This document shows, piece after piece, positions 44,216 through 55,600 of a stretch of DNA of 64,000 nucleotides. The stretch's first letter is position 1; each line of letters opens with the position of its first letter. Below the pieces are notes generated by a model. It searched no databases. It was not told where the DNA came from and saw only the letters and a program-made list of their open reading frames with translations. This stretch comes from Zarea fungicola (lineage: Eukaryota > Ascomycota > Sordariomycetes > Hypocreales > Cordycipitaceae). The stretch lies in NCBI GenBank assembly GCA_900169235.1, contig FWCC01000179.1, positions 310,001 to 374,000 on the forward strand. The letters are read 5' to 3'. The position numbers were made by a program, and so were the translations under genes.

Positions 44216-45889
44216 TCAGTCTGCATATCCATCGTCATCGTCACCTTTACCACCATTTTCTTTACGAATAGGAATCTTAATGCCTTGTGCTGCAAAGGTC
44301 TTACTCAGCGGTGTGCTTTCGCAGACTCCCGGGAATTTTTTCGCGGAGAAAACACTGAATACCTCGCTATAGGACGATGCAAGAATCGGAGCCCGGCCCG
44401 TCGTGACCTTGGGAGGGTTGCCGTCTTGAGGAATTCGCCCTCCTCGCGGGCCAACATTTACAAACGAGAATCGTAGGCTGTTGACATCTGGTCAGTATTT
44501 GGTTTTAAAAATAATTGCAGAATAGTGCTTGCCGGAAATTTCCTTCAGTGCGGACACTGAGATCTTGTAAGACGAACCAGATGCCTCGCTTTTCTTCCGT
44601 GTCACACAGATTGAAAGCACTGACAGAGACACTACCGATCAAGTTACGAGTAAACATCCCTTGAGGCTGTCCCCCACCAGCACTCAATCTTGGCATTGCT
44701 CCCTGGTCTTGGCTATAGCCATCGGTTACGGAGGCTGTGCGGGCATGGTTGCCACTACTATTAGGGATTATCGACCCGTCTTGGCCATAACCCGGATGTT
44801 GGTGATAGTGTTGTGACGATGGTGGAGCATAAGTTGCTCCTGGACGATAGGCACTTTCCCCTATAGTGAATATCAGTAAAAATTGTCCCGTGTAGCAGCG
44901 GGATATGCTTCGTACCCCGATGATAGGTTGGTTGTCCCGCATAGTTTTGGGGGTACCCATCACGGCCAGGCGGCGCTGTATGCATAATGGGAGGGGCATC
45001 GACACCATTACGGGGGGGGAAGCCGGGGAGACTTGATGATGATGAAGCTGTCGCCGATGCTGCTGCAGACGAACGAACGAGGTTTACCTCTCGAGATCCA
45101 TCTCCATTCCAAAGGTCGACGTTCAGAACAAACATAGCGTGATCAATTTCACTGTGAAAGCAGAAGCTATTAGTACAGAGCTGACGACATGGAAATTCCA
45201 TTGTGCACATACTTGTAGTTGATTTCTTTGCCCGTATTGATGTCGATGATGGAGAGGCGAACACAGGGCGGAGGAGTGATTGGTCTCCGATCCTGTGATT
45301 CTGTTAGTTCTCACAGGAGACAACAGGAAAACTATGCTTGCGTACCTTGTCACCAAAGCCGCACATACGGGCTCGCTTAGGCTGTTGTACAACATCGAGT
45401 CTTCTCCATTGATTAGTTGCATCGTGGAGAGGGGCCAGTGTCTGCAACTTACTGGTACTTGTATCCTACAACTTCATCCACTCTCGAGACAGATGCCAGA
45501 GGAACCTGGGTTGGTTTGAGCTCAGTTGCAGGGGCGTTGTGAGGCTGCAGCGTTTCAGCACTGAAACCGTCTCTTTTTAATGAATGATTGGGATTCAGAG
45601 CTGGAAGTTGTTGTTGCTGATGGTGATGCTGTTGATAGTGCTGTGGGTGTGGGGGCGGGGGGGCAATATGATGATGAGGAGGCGGGAGATTGGGGGAAGC
45701 TGGAGGTATGCGTGGTGGGCTCCGGGCTGTGACCTGACGGTACGAATCCGCATATTGTAGCAATTGTCGAGGCGCGGGGAGAGGCAGTTGTGAAGACCCG
45801 GCGCGTTGATAGTTCGTAGTACCCTCTGCAGGCATTAAAGGCTGTGGCAAGGCGTGCTGTGGACCAGACGGTTGATATGGGGGATTCAT
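44216..45889 (-). CDS. velB: VelB, velvet-family developmental regulator
   Basis: VelB is a nuclear velvet-domain protein that pairs with VeA and VosA to couple development, spore maturation and secondary metabolism. Six exons, 45889-45453, 45400-45346, 45292-45213, 45151-44916, 44860-44533 and 44477-44216, give 465 aa. The first 130 residues are Pro/His/Gln-rich (HHHIAPPPPHPQHYQQHHHQ). The velvet domain begins at about residue 140 (LDVVQQPKRARMCGFGDK, RRPITPPPCVRL, EIDHAMFVLNVDLW), is split by a Ser/Gly/Pro-rich insert of about 100 residues typical of VelB, and resumes at MFTRNLIGSVSVSAFNL and GIWFVLQDLSVRTEG. It ends with FPGVCESTPLSKTFAAQGIKI. The acceptor of exon 2 could also be 45403. 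The last intron (44532-44478) uses a GC donor. Confidence 0.93.
44478..44532 (-). other. GC-AG intron in VelB
   Basis: The fifth VelB intron begins GCAAGC instead of GT and ends AACAG, with a TACTGAC branch-like site. Splicing here joins GNFR to LRFSFVNVG exactly as the velvet domain requires. No GT nearby keeps the frame. Retention would add eight codons (QALFCNYF) and stop. Confidence 0.8.
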
Positions 45890-48225
45890 GGCGCAATGAA
45901 GCTGCAGTTTAGGAATAAGAGGCTTTGCAAGGAAACTGCACGGCGATTCCTGTCTTTTAACAATCAGCCGCTACACCGCGACATGGAGAGAGGGGCAAAG
46001 AGGGGATTGAGACAGTGGCAAAGGGAAGAGGAGCCGTTGGTTGAAGCAACACATTCGGCGGCGCGTAGTAGCCAGAGGTAGTTCACCATTTAGGTTTGAC
46101 TTTTTGGAAGGCACAGCTGGCAAACACCCATGACCCCAATCACACCAAAGACATGCATCAGCGCCGGACGCTTCATCAGCGCATGAGTAGCGCAGCGGTA
46201 CCTCACTAGTCAGTTTAGTACCACAGGAAAAAGCACTGTTCATAGCGGGGTCTCAGGTTGGCCAAACAGAAAGACAAGGTTCAGACTTGGTATCCTCACC
46301 AATTTCCCCTAAAATTCTCCCTAAAATTCGGCTTTGACGTCTCCTGGGGGCCAGCCGGAAGGCGCTTCGCGGGAGCGCTAACAGCTGTACTAGGCTACTA
46401 GCAGTGGTCCCCTGCTAGGGCGACGGGGAAGAGAGTTGCGAGTACGTGGTGACTCCAGGAACCTGTAAACTCTCGCTCTTGACGCGTTTTCCAGTAAAAC
46501 AATAATGCCTCAGCTGAGTCGCATAGGGGTACACACAAGCAATCTCCAGGCAGCTAACCAGGCACTAATAAGTATCGCTACGACCACACTGCGACTGTAC
46601 CTGGTTTTGCCATGTAACTAGAGCATCCCGCTGAGCAAAATAAGGCACTGGCTAAGTCCAACAGGCGAACAAACAAAGAAACCCGACACTCTATTTCTCT
46701 GTTTGCCAAGCTCTCGCCAAGTCATCTATGCTTTGCAATATCAATGCTGCTACCAAGTATATGTCAATGTCCAAATCTGGCCTGAGATACAAGACAAGTA
46801 CGGCGTAGTTGAAGCCTATCTAACATACCTCCCGTTAGCGTCAAGCAAAAGCACCAATCTTTTATTAGCAGCCTCATCACTTAGATTGGTAGTTAGCTCA
46901 TCGTAGAAACAATGCCAACGGCGCGGGGGCAGTTCGCTCCGCGAGCCACTACTATCTGGCAGTCTGAATTGTCCAGCCTAGCAAGTTGTAGACGTTCTTC
47001 GTTGAGGTGCACCGGCTTCAGAAAGTGTTAGCTGAGTCAACCCCTGGCTGACGCTGCCGCCAACGCTACGTCACATGGCAGTCACCCTACGCCATAGGTA
47101 CCTACCTAGTTGTCGGTGTTTGCCTCCATCCACCAGCTGAGACCCAAATGGTAAAAATAGCCCTGCTTTCACTGGTAGCGCTTGTAACCCTTCTGTCTTT
47201 CTTCGCCCATTGGGTTAGTCTCTGTTATTCCATAAACTGCTTACCGTTCATTGTCTGACTCATGAACATCTGCAAAGCGATTCGTAAGAGTTAGAGGAAA
47301 GAACCACGGAATGTTGTTTTTTTCTCGGCGCCCTACTGGCCCATCAAAAGCCGCCACACTTCTGCACGGCATCAGAAGAGAACAAGCAACTTGTCGCAGA
47401 CACAGGTGCCTGCTTTGTTAGCGATACTAGGACTCTGTTGGCAGCTGTTGACACGGTTATTAACGTTTCGAGGCATGAAATGAAGCCACTAGACAAGCCA
47501 ATGGGCCGCCAAGAAAAAAATAACACGCCTTTTAGGTTTCTGTCACAATGCAGCCAGTGGCATTGCTATGATGCAGACCAATGTGAAGTTTTATTCTCAT
47601 ATCTGCCGCTTTGATACGCCGTACTTAAATGGAGATTGTACCTGCATGTAGCCGAATTCCGAATTGACCTGAATCTTGACAGGTGTAGGCAACAGCGATT
47701 ACTGAAACGTATATGAGCCGTCTTCTTATATTGAGGTATAATAAAGTCAAACAGAAGCACTATCCAGTTAGACCTTCAACACATGCGAACTACTTCTGCA
47801 TCAATTAAGCTATTTGGAGTGAAGTCTGTGTTAACCACAGTAAGAGTTTAGCCTCAGCACACTGGCTTGACGGCAAAAGAAGTCAAGATTTCCACCCCAA
47901 GCTTTTTACTCATTGTACTAATTTTACTGTTACTTTTCCCATGTACCATACTGAACGTGGTTAATATTCCACCATTTTAGCATCGCCCTACCCATTTCAG
48001 ACAGCCGCGGTGTTCACCACTACTCCAGTTAATTGTATAAACAGCTATGCCTATTTAATGTTAGGCATACATTTCCTTGAGATGATAATAGAAGTTTTAC
48101 AGCAAGCATCAGCACAGCCAGGTCTGTAGCTGTGGCTTGTAGGGAATCTCTGAATGCTAGCCACGGCTTTGACCACGAGGCAGAGTTATAGGTCAACTAG
48201 AGTAGCGGCCCACCAGGTTCGTTAG

Positions 48226-48255
48226 AGGTACCTAAGTACCTAGGTACTAGTACCA
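48226..48255. repeat. Overlapping GGTACC/CTAGG palindromes
   Basis: AGGTACCTAAGTACCTAGG at 48226-48244 runs on into TACTAGTACC. It is built of overlapping palindromic units (GGTACC, CCTAGG, ACTAGT) and lies about 300 bases before HIS1. Confidence 0.8.
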
Positions 48256-48422
48256 AGTTCTGGTAGATTGCTACGACAGTCCCTTGCTGGTAGTTATAGC
48301 TTTGAGCTGCCCCTCAAGGACCGCGAACGGCGGGGTCCACGAGGGAATTTTGCAGGCACAAACAGAAACTTTACGTCGAGATGCCCCGCTGTCGGAGGTC
48401 GATTTCGAAAGCTCCGTTTGAT

Positions 48423-48429
48423 TGACTCA
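48423..48429 (+). promoter_or_regulatory. Gcn4/CPC1 binding site upstream of HIS1
   Basis: A perfect TGACTCA lies 101 bases before the HIS1 start codon. This is the core recognised by Gcn4 and its filamentous-fungal orthologue CPC1/CpcA under amino-acid starvation. Its position in front of a histidine gene makes function likely. Confidence 0.75.
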
Positions 48430-48529
48430 CGTCTAATAAATTGTCCTTTGGCATATATGCCTTGAATTCAATTCCAAGTATCAATTCAATCATCATAGCT
48501 TTCTGGTTTGATTTTAAATTTACACAGCC

Positions 48530-49690
48530 ATGGATCTCGTCAACCAGTAAGTAGTCGTCTTCTTGTACTTGACTACAGCTCGTCTCCCGTTGCCCCGCGT
48601 TTCATGCTGACTTTGAACATAGCCTAGAAGGCCGGCTTTTGTTTGCCGTACCCAAGAGTAAGGACAATTTGGCTCTAGACACAAGCTCCTATGATGCCTC
48701 AGATACGATGCTGACCTGTTTTGCCCAGAGGGTCGCCTCAATGCGTCCACCCTGAATCTCCTTGAAGGTGCCGACATCCAGTTCCGTCGCGAAAACCGTC
48801 TCGACATCGCCCTCGTCAAGAACCTCCCGATTGCACTGATATTCTTGCCTGCCGCCGATATCCCGATCTTTGTTGGCCAAGGCCGTGTCGATCTTGGCAT
48901 CACAGGCTGGGACCAAGTAAAGGAATATGCTGCCGGCGTCAAAACTCATACACCTGTAACCGATAAGGGGGCAGGTTGCGAAACGATCATGGATCTGGGC
49001 TTTGGAGCCTGTAAGCTCCAGGTTCAAGTTCCTGAAAAGGGGCAATATGCTACAACCAAGGATCTTATCGGCCGAACCATTGGTACCAGCTTCCCCAGCC
49101 TCGCTGCCGAGCACTTTGCCAAGATTGAGGCTGGTATTGATCCAGCCTCGGATGAGGAGCCGCCTACACAGCCTTTGCGCACCAACATCATTGAGCTCAG
49201 TGGCAGTGTTGAGGCAGCTTGCGCTCTCGGTGTTGCAGACGGTATTGTCGATTTGGTTGGTAAGCTACTAGCCCAGCAACTCAGTATGCTACACCGATAA
49301 AATGCTAACTTGCCATCAGAGTCTGGAGAGACTATGCGTGCAGCCGGTCTCATGGCAGTAGACACTGTTGTTGAGTCTAGCGCTATATTGATCAAGTCTA
49401 CAAAACCATCCAATATTGAGCTGGTCGAGCTCATTGCCTCGCGCATCCGCGGTGTCATTACTGCACAAAAGTATGTCATCTGCCAATACAACGTGGAACG
49501 CTCCAAACTGGCCGATGCAACCAAGATTACTCCCGGCAAGCGTGCGCCCACAATCACACAGCTCGATGCCGACGGCTGGGTGGCAGTCAGCTCCATGGTT
49601 GAGAAGAAGAAGATTGCCGTCGTCATGGACGAGCTGTGCCGCGTGGGAGCTCAGGATATTCTGGTACTCGACATCCACAACACGCGGTAG
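48530..49690 (+). CDS. his1: ATP phosphoribosyltransferase (first step of histidine synthesis)
   Basis: The enzyme couples ATP and PRPP to start histidine biosynthesis and is feedback-inhibited by histidine. Exons 48530-48546, 48623-48657, 48729-49259 and 49320-49690 give 317 aa, the long single-chain form (yeast 297). Early exons are tiny: MDLVNH, then LEGRLLFAVPKKGRL across the second and third. The catalytic part has IPIFVGQGRVDLGITGWDQV and GFGACKLQVQVP; the PRPP-binding segment is ELSGSVEAACALGVADGIVDL. The C-terminal regulatory ACT-like domain has KYVICQYNVERSKL, ITPGKRAPTITQL and MDELCRVGAQDILVLDI. It stops at CGGTAG; the GGTAG could also act as a donor, but the stop fits the family length. 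Regulated probably by CPC1 through the upstream TGACTCA. Confidence 0.95.
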
Positions 49691-50208
49691 CTTGTTGTTG
49701 GTCTCTAAACATGGTTTATGACTAGCAATTTGGCTGCTCCAGAGTCGCTGCATCTCGTCATAAAGCGCATCCGTTTGAGCCGAAAGCACCCATTCAAGAG
49801 GTCATTTATTGCCACGAATTGGGCTCAGGGGAGAACTACGAAAATTCACACTGGCGTTTTTATATAGAAGTTTATTTACTTTTAATTCAATTCACATTTT
49901 GTACCCTATCTTAGGCATCAAAGGCTTCAGAAGGCCTATTACGTCAAATAATGTACCCACCAAAGGGAGGTGAGCAGGAGTTTAGCAAGCGCACCGAGAG
50001 TACACTGGAACCGTGCGCTAGTTATTCATGTTGTTGGGCTTTTTGCGCCATCTCAGCGGTACCGGATCGATCGGGTTCAGTTTTAGGCACAGCCTATGTG
50101 TCGGATAATTTGAACATCAATTTAGAGTTGGTCATCTGACGAAGCTGTGCTTTTCTTTATTCCAACCTTCGTCTGCTTCTTTGATTCCATCCTTAAAACT
50201 GTCTTAAC
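49691..50208. other. Spacer HIS1 to small membrane protein
   Basis: A 518-base gap between tandem genes. The A/T-rich stretch at 49855-49905 probably serves HIS1 3'-end formation. Nothing else seen. Confidence 0.45.
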
Positions 50209-50779
50209 ATGCCCAAGACTACTTCAATTCAGTCTGAAATTGTGCCAACGCCGCCACCATCGCCACCACATTCCCCAGTCCTGCAATGCAGACTGCCGGA
50301 GGATGTTGTAGTCGAACCTAGTAGCATGTACAAAGTAAGCATGCAACCCTATTTGTTTCCTCTCCTTCCTTTCATATTCTATTGAATGTTCTTAGTATCT
50401 GCCTATGCATTTGCTAATAATAATGCAACAGGTTATTATGACACCGATCAATTTTGTGTCGTTTATCGTATCACTGGCACTGGTTGATATTCACTACACG
50501 CAGCTAAGGATGCAAACCCAGTCACGTAGTAGGCTGTCAAATTGGTCGTACAATTCTCTATTCCGTGGACAGCCCTATGAGGATGTCAGGCGAAGACCCA
50601 GTAGTGCACATGAGCCATGGTACTACCACAGCAAGCAAAAGAAGCTTATGAGGATGGAGGCGGAAGAGGCGTTTAGATTGCGCCGTATCGTGGTCATTGG
50701 GCTCGCAGTCACTACTGCTGCGGTAACAACTGGCGTCCTCTATTCTGTAAAGCTTTTATTTTCCCGATTTCTAGGGTAA
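50209..50779 (+). CDS. Hypothetical small membrane protein, 157 aa
   Basis: Exons 50209-50334 and 50432-50779 (donor GTAAGC, acceptor CAACAG) join in frame. The N-terminal exon is Pro/Ser-rich (VPTPPPSPPHSPVL). The second exon has a hydrophobic segment at about residues 45-62 (INFVSFIVSLALVDI), a basic hydrophilic middle (RSRLSNWSYNSLFRGQPYED) and a strong C-terminal membrane helix (VVIGLAVTTAAVTTGVLYSV). I do not recognise the family. The clean intron with phase preserved and the two hydrophobic segments argue for a real gene, which could be a fungus-specific integral membrane protein. Placement after HIS1 gives no functional hint. Confidence 0.6.
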
Positions 50780-52681
50780 TTTTGCTTCTGGCGAAAAAAG
50801 GCGCTGTGGTGAGGGGTGCTAACCTGAGACATTCCGCTTGTGCTGGTCAACCTGTAGTTAACTAGCATTGCTCCGTCTTGCCTTAAGAACGCGATTCAGT
50901 GCCATGAAAAGATGAGGTTTCCACCGTTTTTACTTTAACCACAGCCGGTTCCGACTTCACCGATTTATGATGACGAAAGAAAAGACGTATATATTATTCG
51001 TATAGTTAATTAACTTGGTAGCCCATGTCATGTACTGCTCTGCAGCAGACGCGGAAGATGTTGCTGCAGAAAAAAGAATGAAGCCACTTGGGCTGCGGAA
51101 GAGAATCTCAAAATATAAAAAGAGAGCAGATGGTCCGCACATGTATTTTGGGGGAGGGCTTAATCGACCCGTCTGATGTGTCTCCTCATAGGCAGCCAAT
51201 TCTATCCTCAACGCTGCTCCAGTAGACTAGAGGCCGGGGTTCCAGAACAACAAGCTCTCTTGGGAAGGTAGTACGTTCTTGTACGAAACCAACAACGGCG
51301 GGTTGCCGGTAAATGACGCTATTAATCGTTGTGGTTGTATTGAGGCTAATGAAGCCTGCTGGGGGCGCAACACTCCGAGTATGGCTCTGCGGAGGCACAC
51401 TTCGGACAGCAGTTCGAAAGTTTCCCGACAATTTATTGTGTTGAAATCGAGAAGCAGCCATGTTGTATATTGATTTATTCTTTCTTTTCGAGATTGTTGA
51501 TTCGATGTTGGCAAAGTTTATTCTGCTTTGGGAGAGTGTGAGGATGAAACCTGGAATTTGTTCCCAGCCAAGTTGACGACGGCCGCGATATAAGTAGCAA
51601 AACTCTTTATAAGCCGCGTGCTCAATAAATTGGCCCTTAAGTGGTACGTGTGAGATTTTGAACGTAAAATTGGTCGATAGTCTCCGCTCTGGTATTGTGT
51701 AGGAAATAGTCCAGTAGAAACCCGTTGAGTTAACGATTTTGTCTCCCTTCTTTCAATGTCTGAACGCGTTACAGCCTGCTGCACACAATGAACCAGACGT
51801 GGGGGGGGGTTAATAGATTTGTTGCACCGGGATATGCTGGCGGATTAAAATAAAATTATTGCAGACTGAATCCCTAAACTGAAAGAACTGAAATGAAAGC
51901 CGTGTTAAAGAAACCAAAAATATCGACCTGGTGAAAAGAACAAAGAGAGTGAAACTGCTCAAATAAAGAAAACCGCTTGGATGTTTTCCGACCGCCACGG
52001 CAAAGGGTCCAGCAACTGGGACAGTCAGTTTCATTAATTCCCAAGGATAGAAGCCAGGTGCATGAACATGCATGCTTCCCTCAGCCTAGACATCAAAATT
52101 TGACCAAAGAAAGTACTTGCAATATTTATTGCATGGCCGAGAGTGTTTCAGAGACAGCTGGCTTGCAACAGCCAAAATAGTGTCCTTTTTTTCAAGTCTG
52201 AAACCGTTGTAGCATCAGCTCCTGACTAGGACAGGTGGCAACAGTTCTACAACTGCAGGAAAAAAAAGCCACTTTTAGGCTCCGTTTGATCCATATGGTT
52301 TAAATTAGCAGAGCCATGTTACTATTGAGGGCCCGTTTCCGAAGTGCAGGAATATACTACACAATTCTTCGAGGTCGTGGATGTAGGATCTTCAGGAGGT
52401 GGCAAGCTGACATGTCTCACTAACCAAAGTGTCCACAGGGTGTCCTTACTTTGTAAACCGAACATGTTGCTATCTCAATTTCTCGGTAAATCATTCATTC
52501 GAAAAAAATGTTCAATATGTACGACTATTTCAGATAATTTGGCTCTAGTTCTAAGAAGAAGAAAGGTTATTTGTCGCAGACTAAAAAACTCAAACGCCGG
52601 ATAATGTACGGCGGCACCATTGTTCGTATGTTACTGTTGCCACCTGTTTTCTAGGATTCCCTGTGCGGCTTGGGCCTAAGG
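50780..52681. other. 1.9-kb gene-free convergent interval
   Basis: Lies between the small membrane-protein stop and the CCH1 stop. It contains a nine-G run at 51801-51809 and scattered short frames up to 95 codons on both strands with no recognisable content. It is longer than needed for two 3' ends, so an unrecognised small or non-coding gene is possible. Confidence 0.45.
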
Positions 52682-55600
52682 TTACCCACCGTATCTGTAG
52701 GTAGTCTTGTCCGATCGACGTAGTGTTGTGCTCTTCCTTATGCTCTCGACCCATACCGAGTCGTCTAGTATTCCACGAGCTTGGGCGGGGCTGAGAGATC
52801 GATCTCTGCGGTGGGCTTCTGGATTCGACGCGTCTGAGGGACTGAGTTGGAAGCTTGATCGCATTGGGCTGGCTGGTGGCGATATTCCTCCTCCCGATGT
52901 TCTGGGGAAACTGAGAGGATGCTGCTGTCCCGAGTCTCGTGGTGAAGCCTCACCAGCCCAAACGGATGGCATCCTAGGCGATTCGAGATTGGTATTGAGA
53001 CTGGGAAGAAGCGGTCGGTTGCTCTTATTCGAGCCACCCTCGGCTGGATCTGACACCAGCTCATCATCCTCCACTAGAATTTCAGGCACACTGAGCTGGG
53101 GCACCATTGTCATCCTAGCCGAGTACTTCATGTTCATGTGCTTTTTAAATTTCCTGGACCAGTATCTAAGTTCACAATTAGTCTCAATGTAAGAGTTTTC
53201 GTTAGTAGTGGTAGCCTTTTACTGACAGAGTATCGAAAAACCCGAGAACAGTTCTTCGTCGAATTTCCTCATCCACACGTTGAAGTCGGGCCCGTCGCCG
53301 TAAAAACTCGTCCAGTCTGCAAACAGTTAGTGGCTTGACACTTTACATCGGCCATACGTGGGGACATCAGACCTTAAGCTCTTGCTGTCGTTGATGATTT
53401 TGTAGTGTGCCAAAATGAGTAGAACATCAGAGAAGGCAATGCCTCTATCAGGGTCTGCTGCAACAAGGACTTCCTCGAAAAAGACATTAAAAACTCGCCG
53501 TCTAGCCCGAATCTTTTCAACGTCAATATTCGCCAATCTTCGATTCAGTTTTGCGAGGTTAATTTCGCTGTTTGCATTAGATACAACGATGGACGAATGG
53601 CGTGACATTCGAGGATCATTCCGAACATCATCCAGTATCTGGGAGACTGAGTCCTCGGGGTCGTAAATTCTCATTTGGAAAATACCTGATAGTTCGCCAA
53701 GCAGGCGAGGGAACTGGTCTTTGCTGATGTACCCCGTTCCAGCAGGGTCGACGCTTCTCCAAGCTTCCTTGAAACGTCGGATCTCGTCTCTGTCGACGAC
53801 AGCCATTCCACTGGACCGCTGATATACGTAACTGAAGCTTTCATAAATCAGAGAGACGAAAAGATTGACGAAGATGTACATGCTGAGAATATTCCACGCG
53901 ACGAAGAGAATCCTAGCCCACGGTTTACTGCCGCAGTCACTGTCGAAGAAGATAGGATCTTTCACACAGAGAGGCGGCTCAAGGCTTGCATAATCCTCCA
54001 TAATCTGGTTCCATCCTTCTCCAAGGCTCATGCGGAAAAGAAGAATAAGCGCATTCGGCACAGTGCGGAAGTTGATGTTGCTTGTTTCCTGTCCACCAAA
54101 CCTAGTCAGGCTAAAGGCCTGCGTCATGGCGATGGCGAATACCAAAAAGAGTACTAGCCAAGTAGCTAGCAGATTGCTAATCATCGTCAAACTTGCCGCC
54201 GCCGTTTTAAACAGTTGATCCAGCGCATCATTTCGTGGTATAAGTAAAAGGATGATACCCACAAGGAAGATTTTGTACAACTGTTCATAAGCCTCGCCTC
54301 TGGAATTGGCGATCACAAGTGCCAAGGTAGCAACAAATGCGCCAGATACTACAACCAACGCATATAGATCCCATGAGCTTTTTCTGAATCTGCTCCAGCC
54401 TAGCCCAAAGATGCGGATTGCAATGTTGCTGAGGTATATCAGTATGAAAAACAAAGACACGAATTCTCGTGTTCTAGACCACCATCGCGGCTCGTTGTTG
54501 AATTCTGAAACAAGGAAGACAAGATGGAGGACAAGTATTATCGTAACAGTCTGGTACCACTTTCCACGCTTTTCTATTGCTCGCTTGTGGCACCACCTTT
54601 TCCACTCCTTGCCCTTATCATTATATGAGCTCTTTGAAGGTGATATTTGCCGTAGTAACTTTCGAAGCTCAAGCCATGATCGCTGTTCGGCTGTAAGAAA
54701 AGCAACGCCTGTCTGCTCCGTATAGTTTCGCATGAAGACAGATATGAACAGCGTTAGAACAAACACCGTGGCCATCAAGTTAAATACAACAAAGAACATC
54801 GCATTGCCCTGCGTAGCCAGATCTTGAGGTTGTAGTCCTCGGCCTGTAATAGCTTGTGCCGCAAACGAGACATCAGTCCAGCCTTCCTGGCTCACAATTT
54901 GGTACAGTGTAAAGAGTGAGGAGCCGAAATCGTCAAACTTAAAATACGAGTTATCCGCCACGCGAGGCGCAAGCATAACCCAGTCATCTTTGAATGGTGT
55001 GCTACCGTACTCGCCAAAGCATTGTGTCAACATCGTGATGTCGCTGCCGTCGTTGCAGGATATCATTTTACCGTTGAAAATATTTAGTCCATAGATGGCA
55101 AAAGGAATGAGTAGCGAGATTGAAACGAAGGCAGCCTATTCAAAGTCAGCATGAAGAGACCCAGCAAAGTATAAAGGATTGGCACATACGCCAGAAATTT
55201 TCCACCAACCGAGAATAATGACGGAATGAAACGTGTCTCGGGCACTGTTGCTAAAATTGAGGAGCCGCAAAGCTCTCAGTGCCTTAAAGGCTCCGACAGC
55301 TCGGGAGATTGCTCCATCATTTATGAAAAGGGTGACAACATTGATCCAGAGTGTAACCAAGACAAGGCTATCCATAACGCCCCACAAGCTACGCAAATAC
55401 GCATTTGGCGTCCACATCGCACCATCTGCAATAATTTTGACGATGGCTTCAAGAGTAAATACAAGAACAAAAGCAAGATCTGTCCAGACAAACCAATTGA
55501 GGCTATCTGATGCGTGCTCTTCTCTGTACTCTCTCTGATAAAGTGGAGTTGTTACACATGCAATAACAACCATTGCCACCACACAGGCATACACAAAGGC

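Larger units (their letters stand above)
45890..48529. promoter_or_regulatory. 2.6-kb divergent region VelB / HIS1
   Basis: The second longest non-coding interval. It presumably contains a long VelB leader and promoter on the left and the HIS1 promoter on the right. Visible elements are TAGGTACCTACCTAG at 47095-47109, a dense GGTACCTA/TAGGTACTAGTACC cluster at 48226-48255, and a TGACTCA site at 48423-48429. Open frames up to 90 codons have no support. Confidence 0.55.

Noticed and set aside
49684..49800. Additional HIS1 exon using the GGTAGC at 49684 as a donor
   Set aside because: The stop in the unspliced frame gives the expected family length and ending; the spliced tail is unlike the family.
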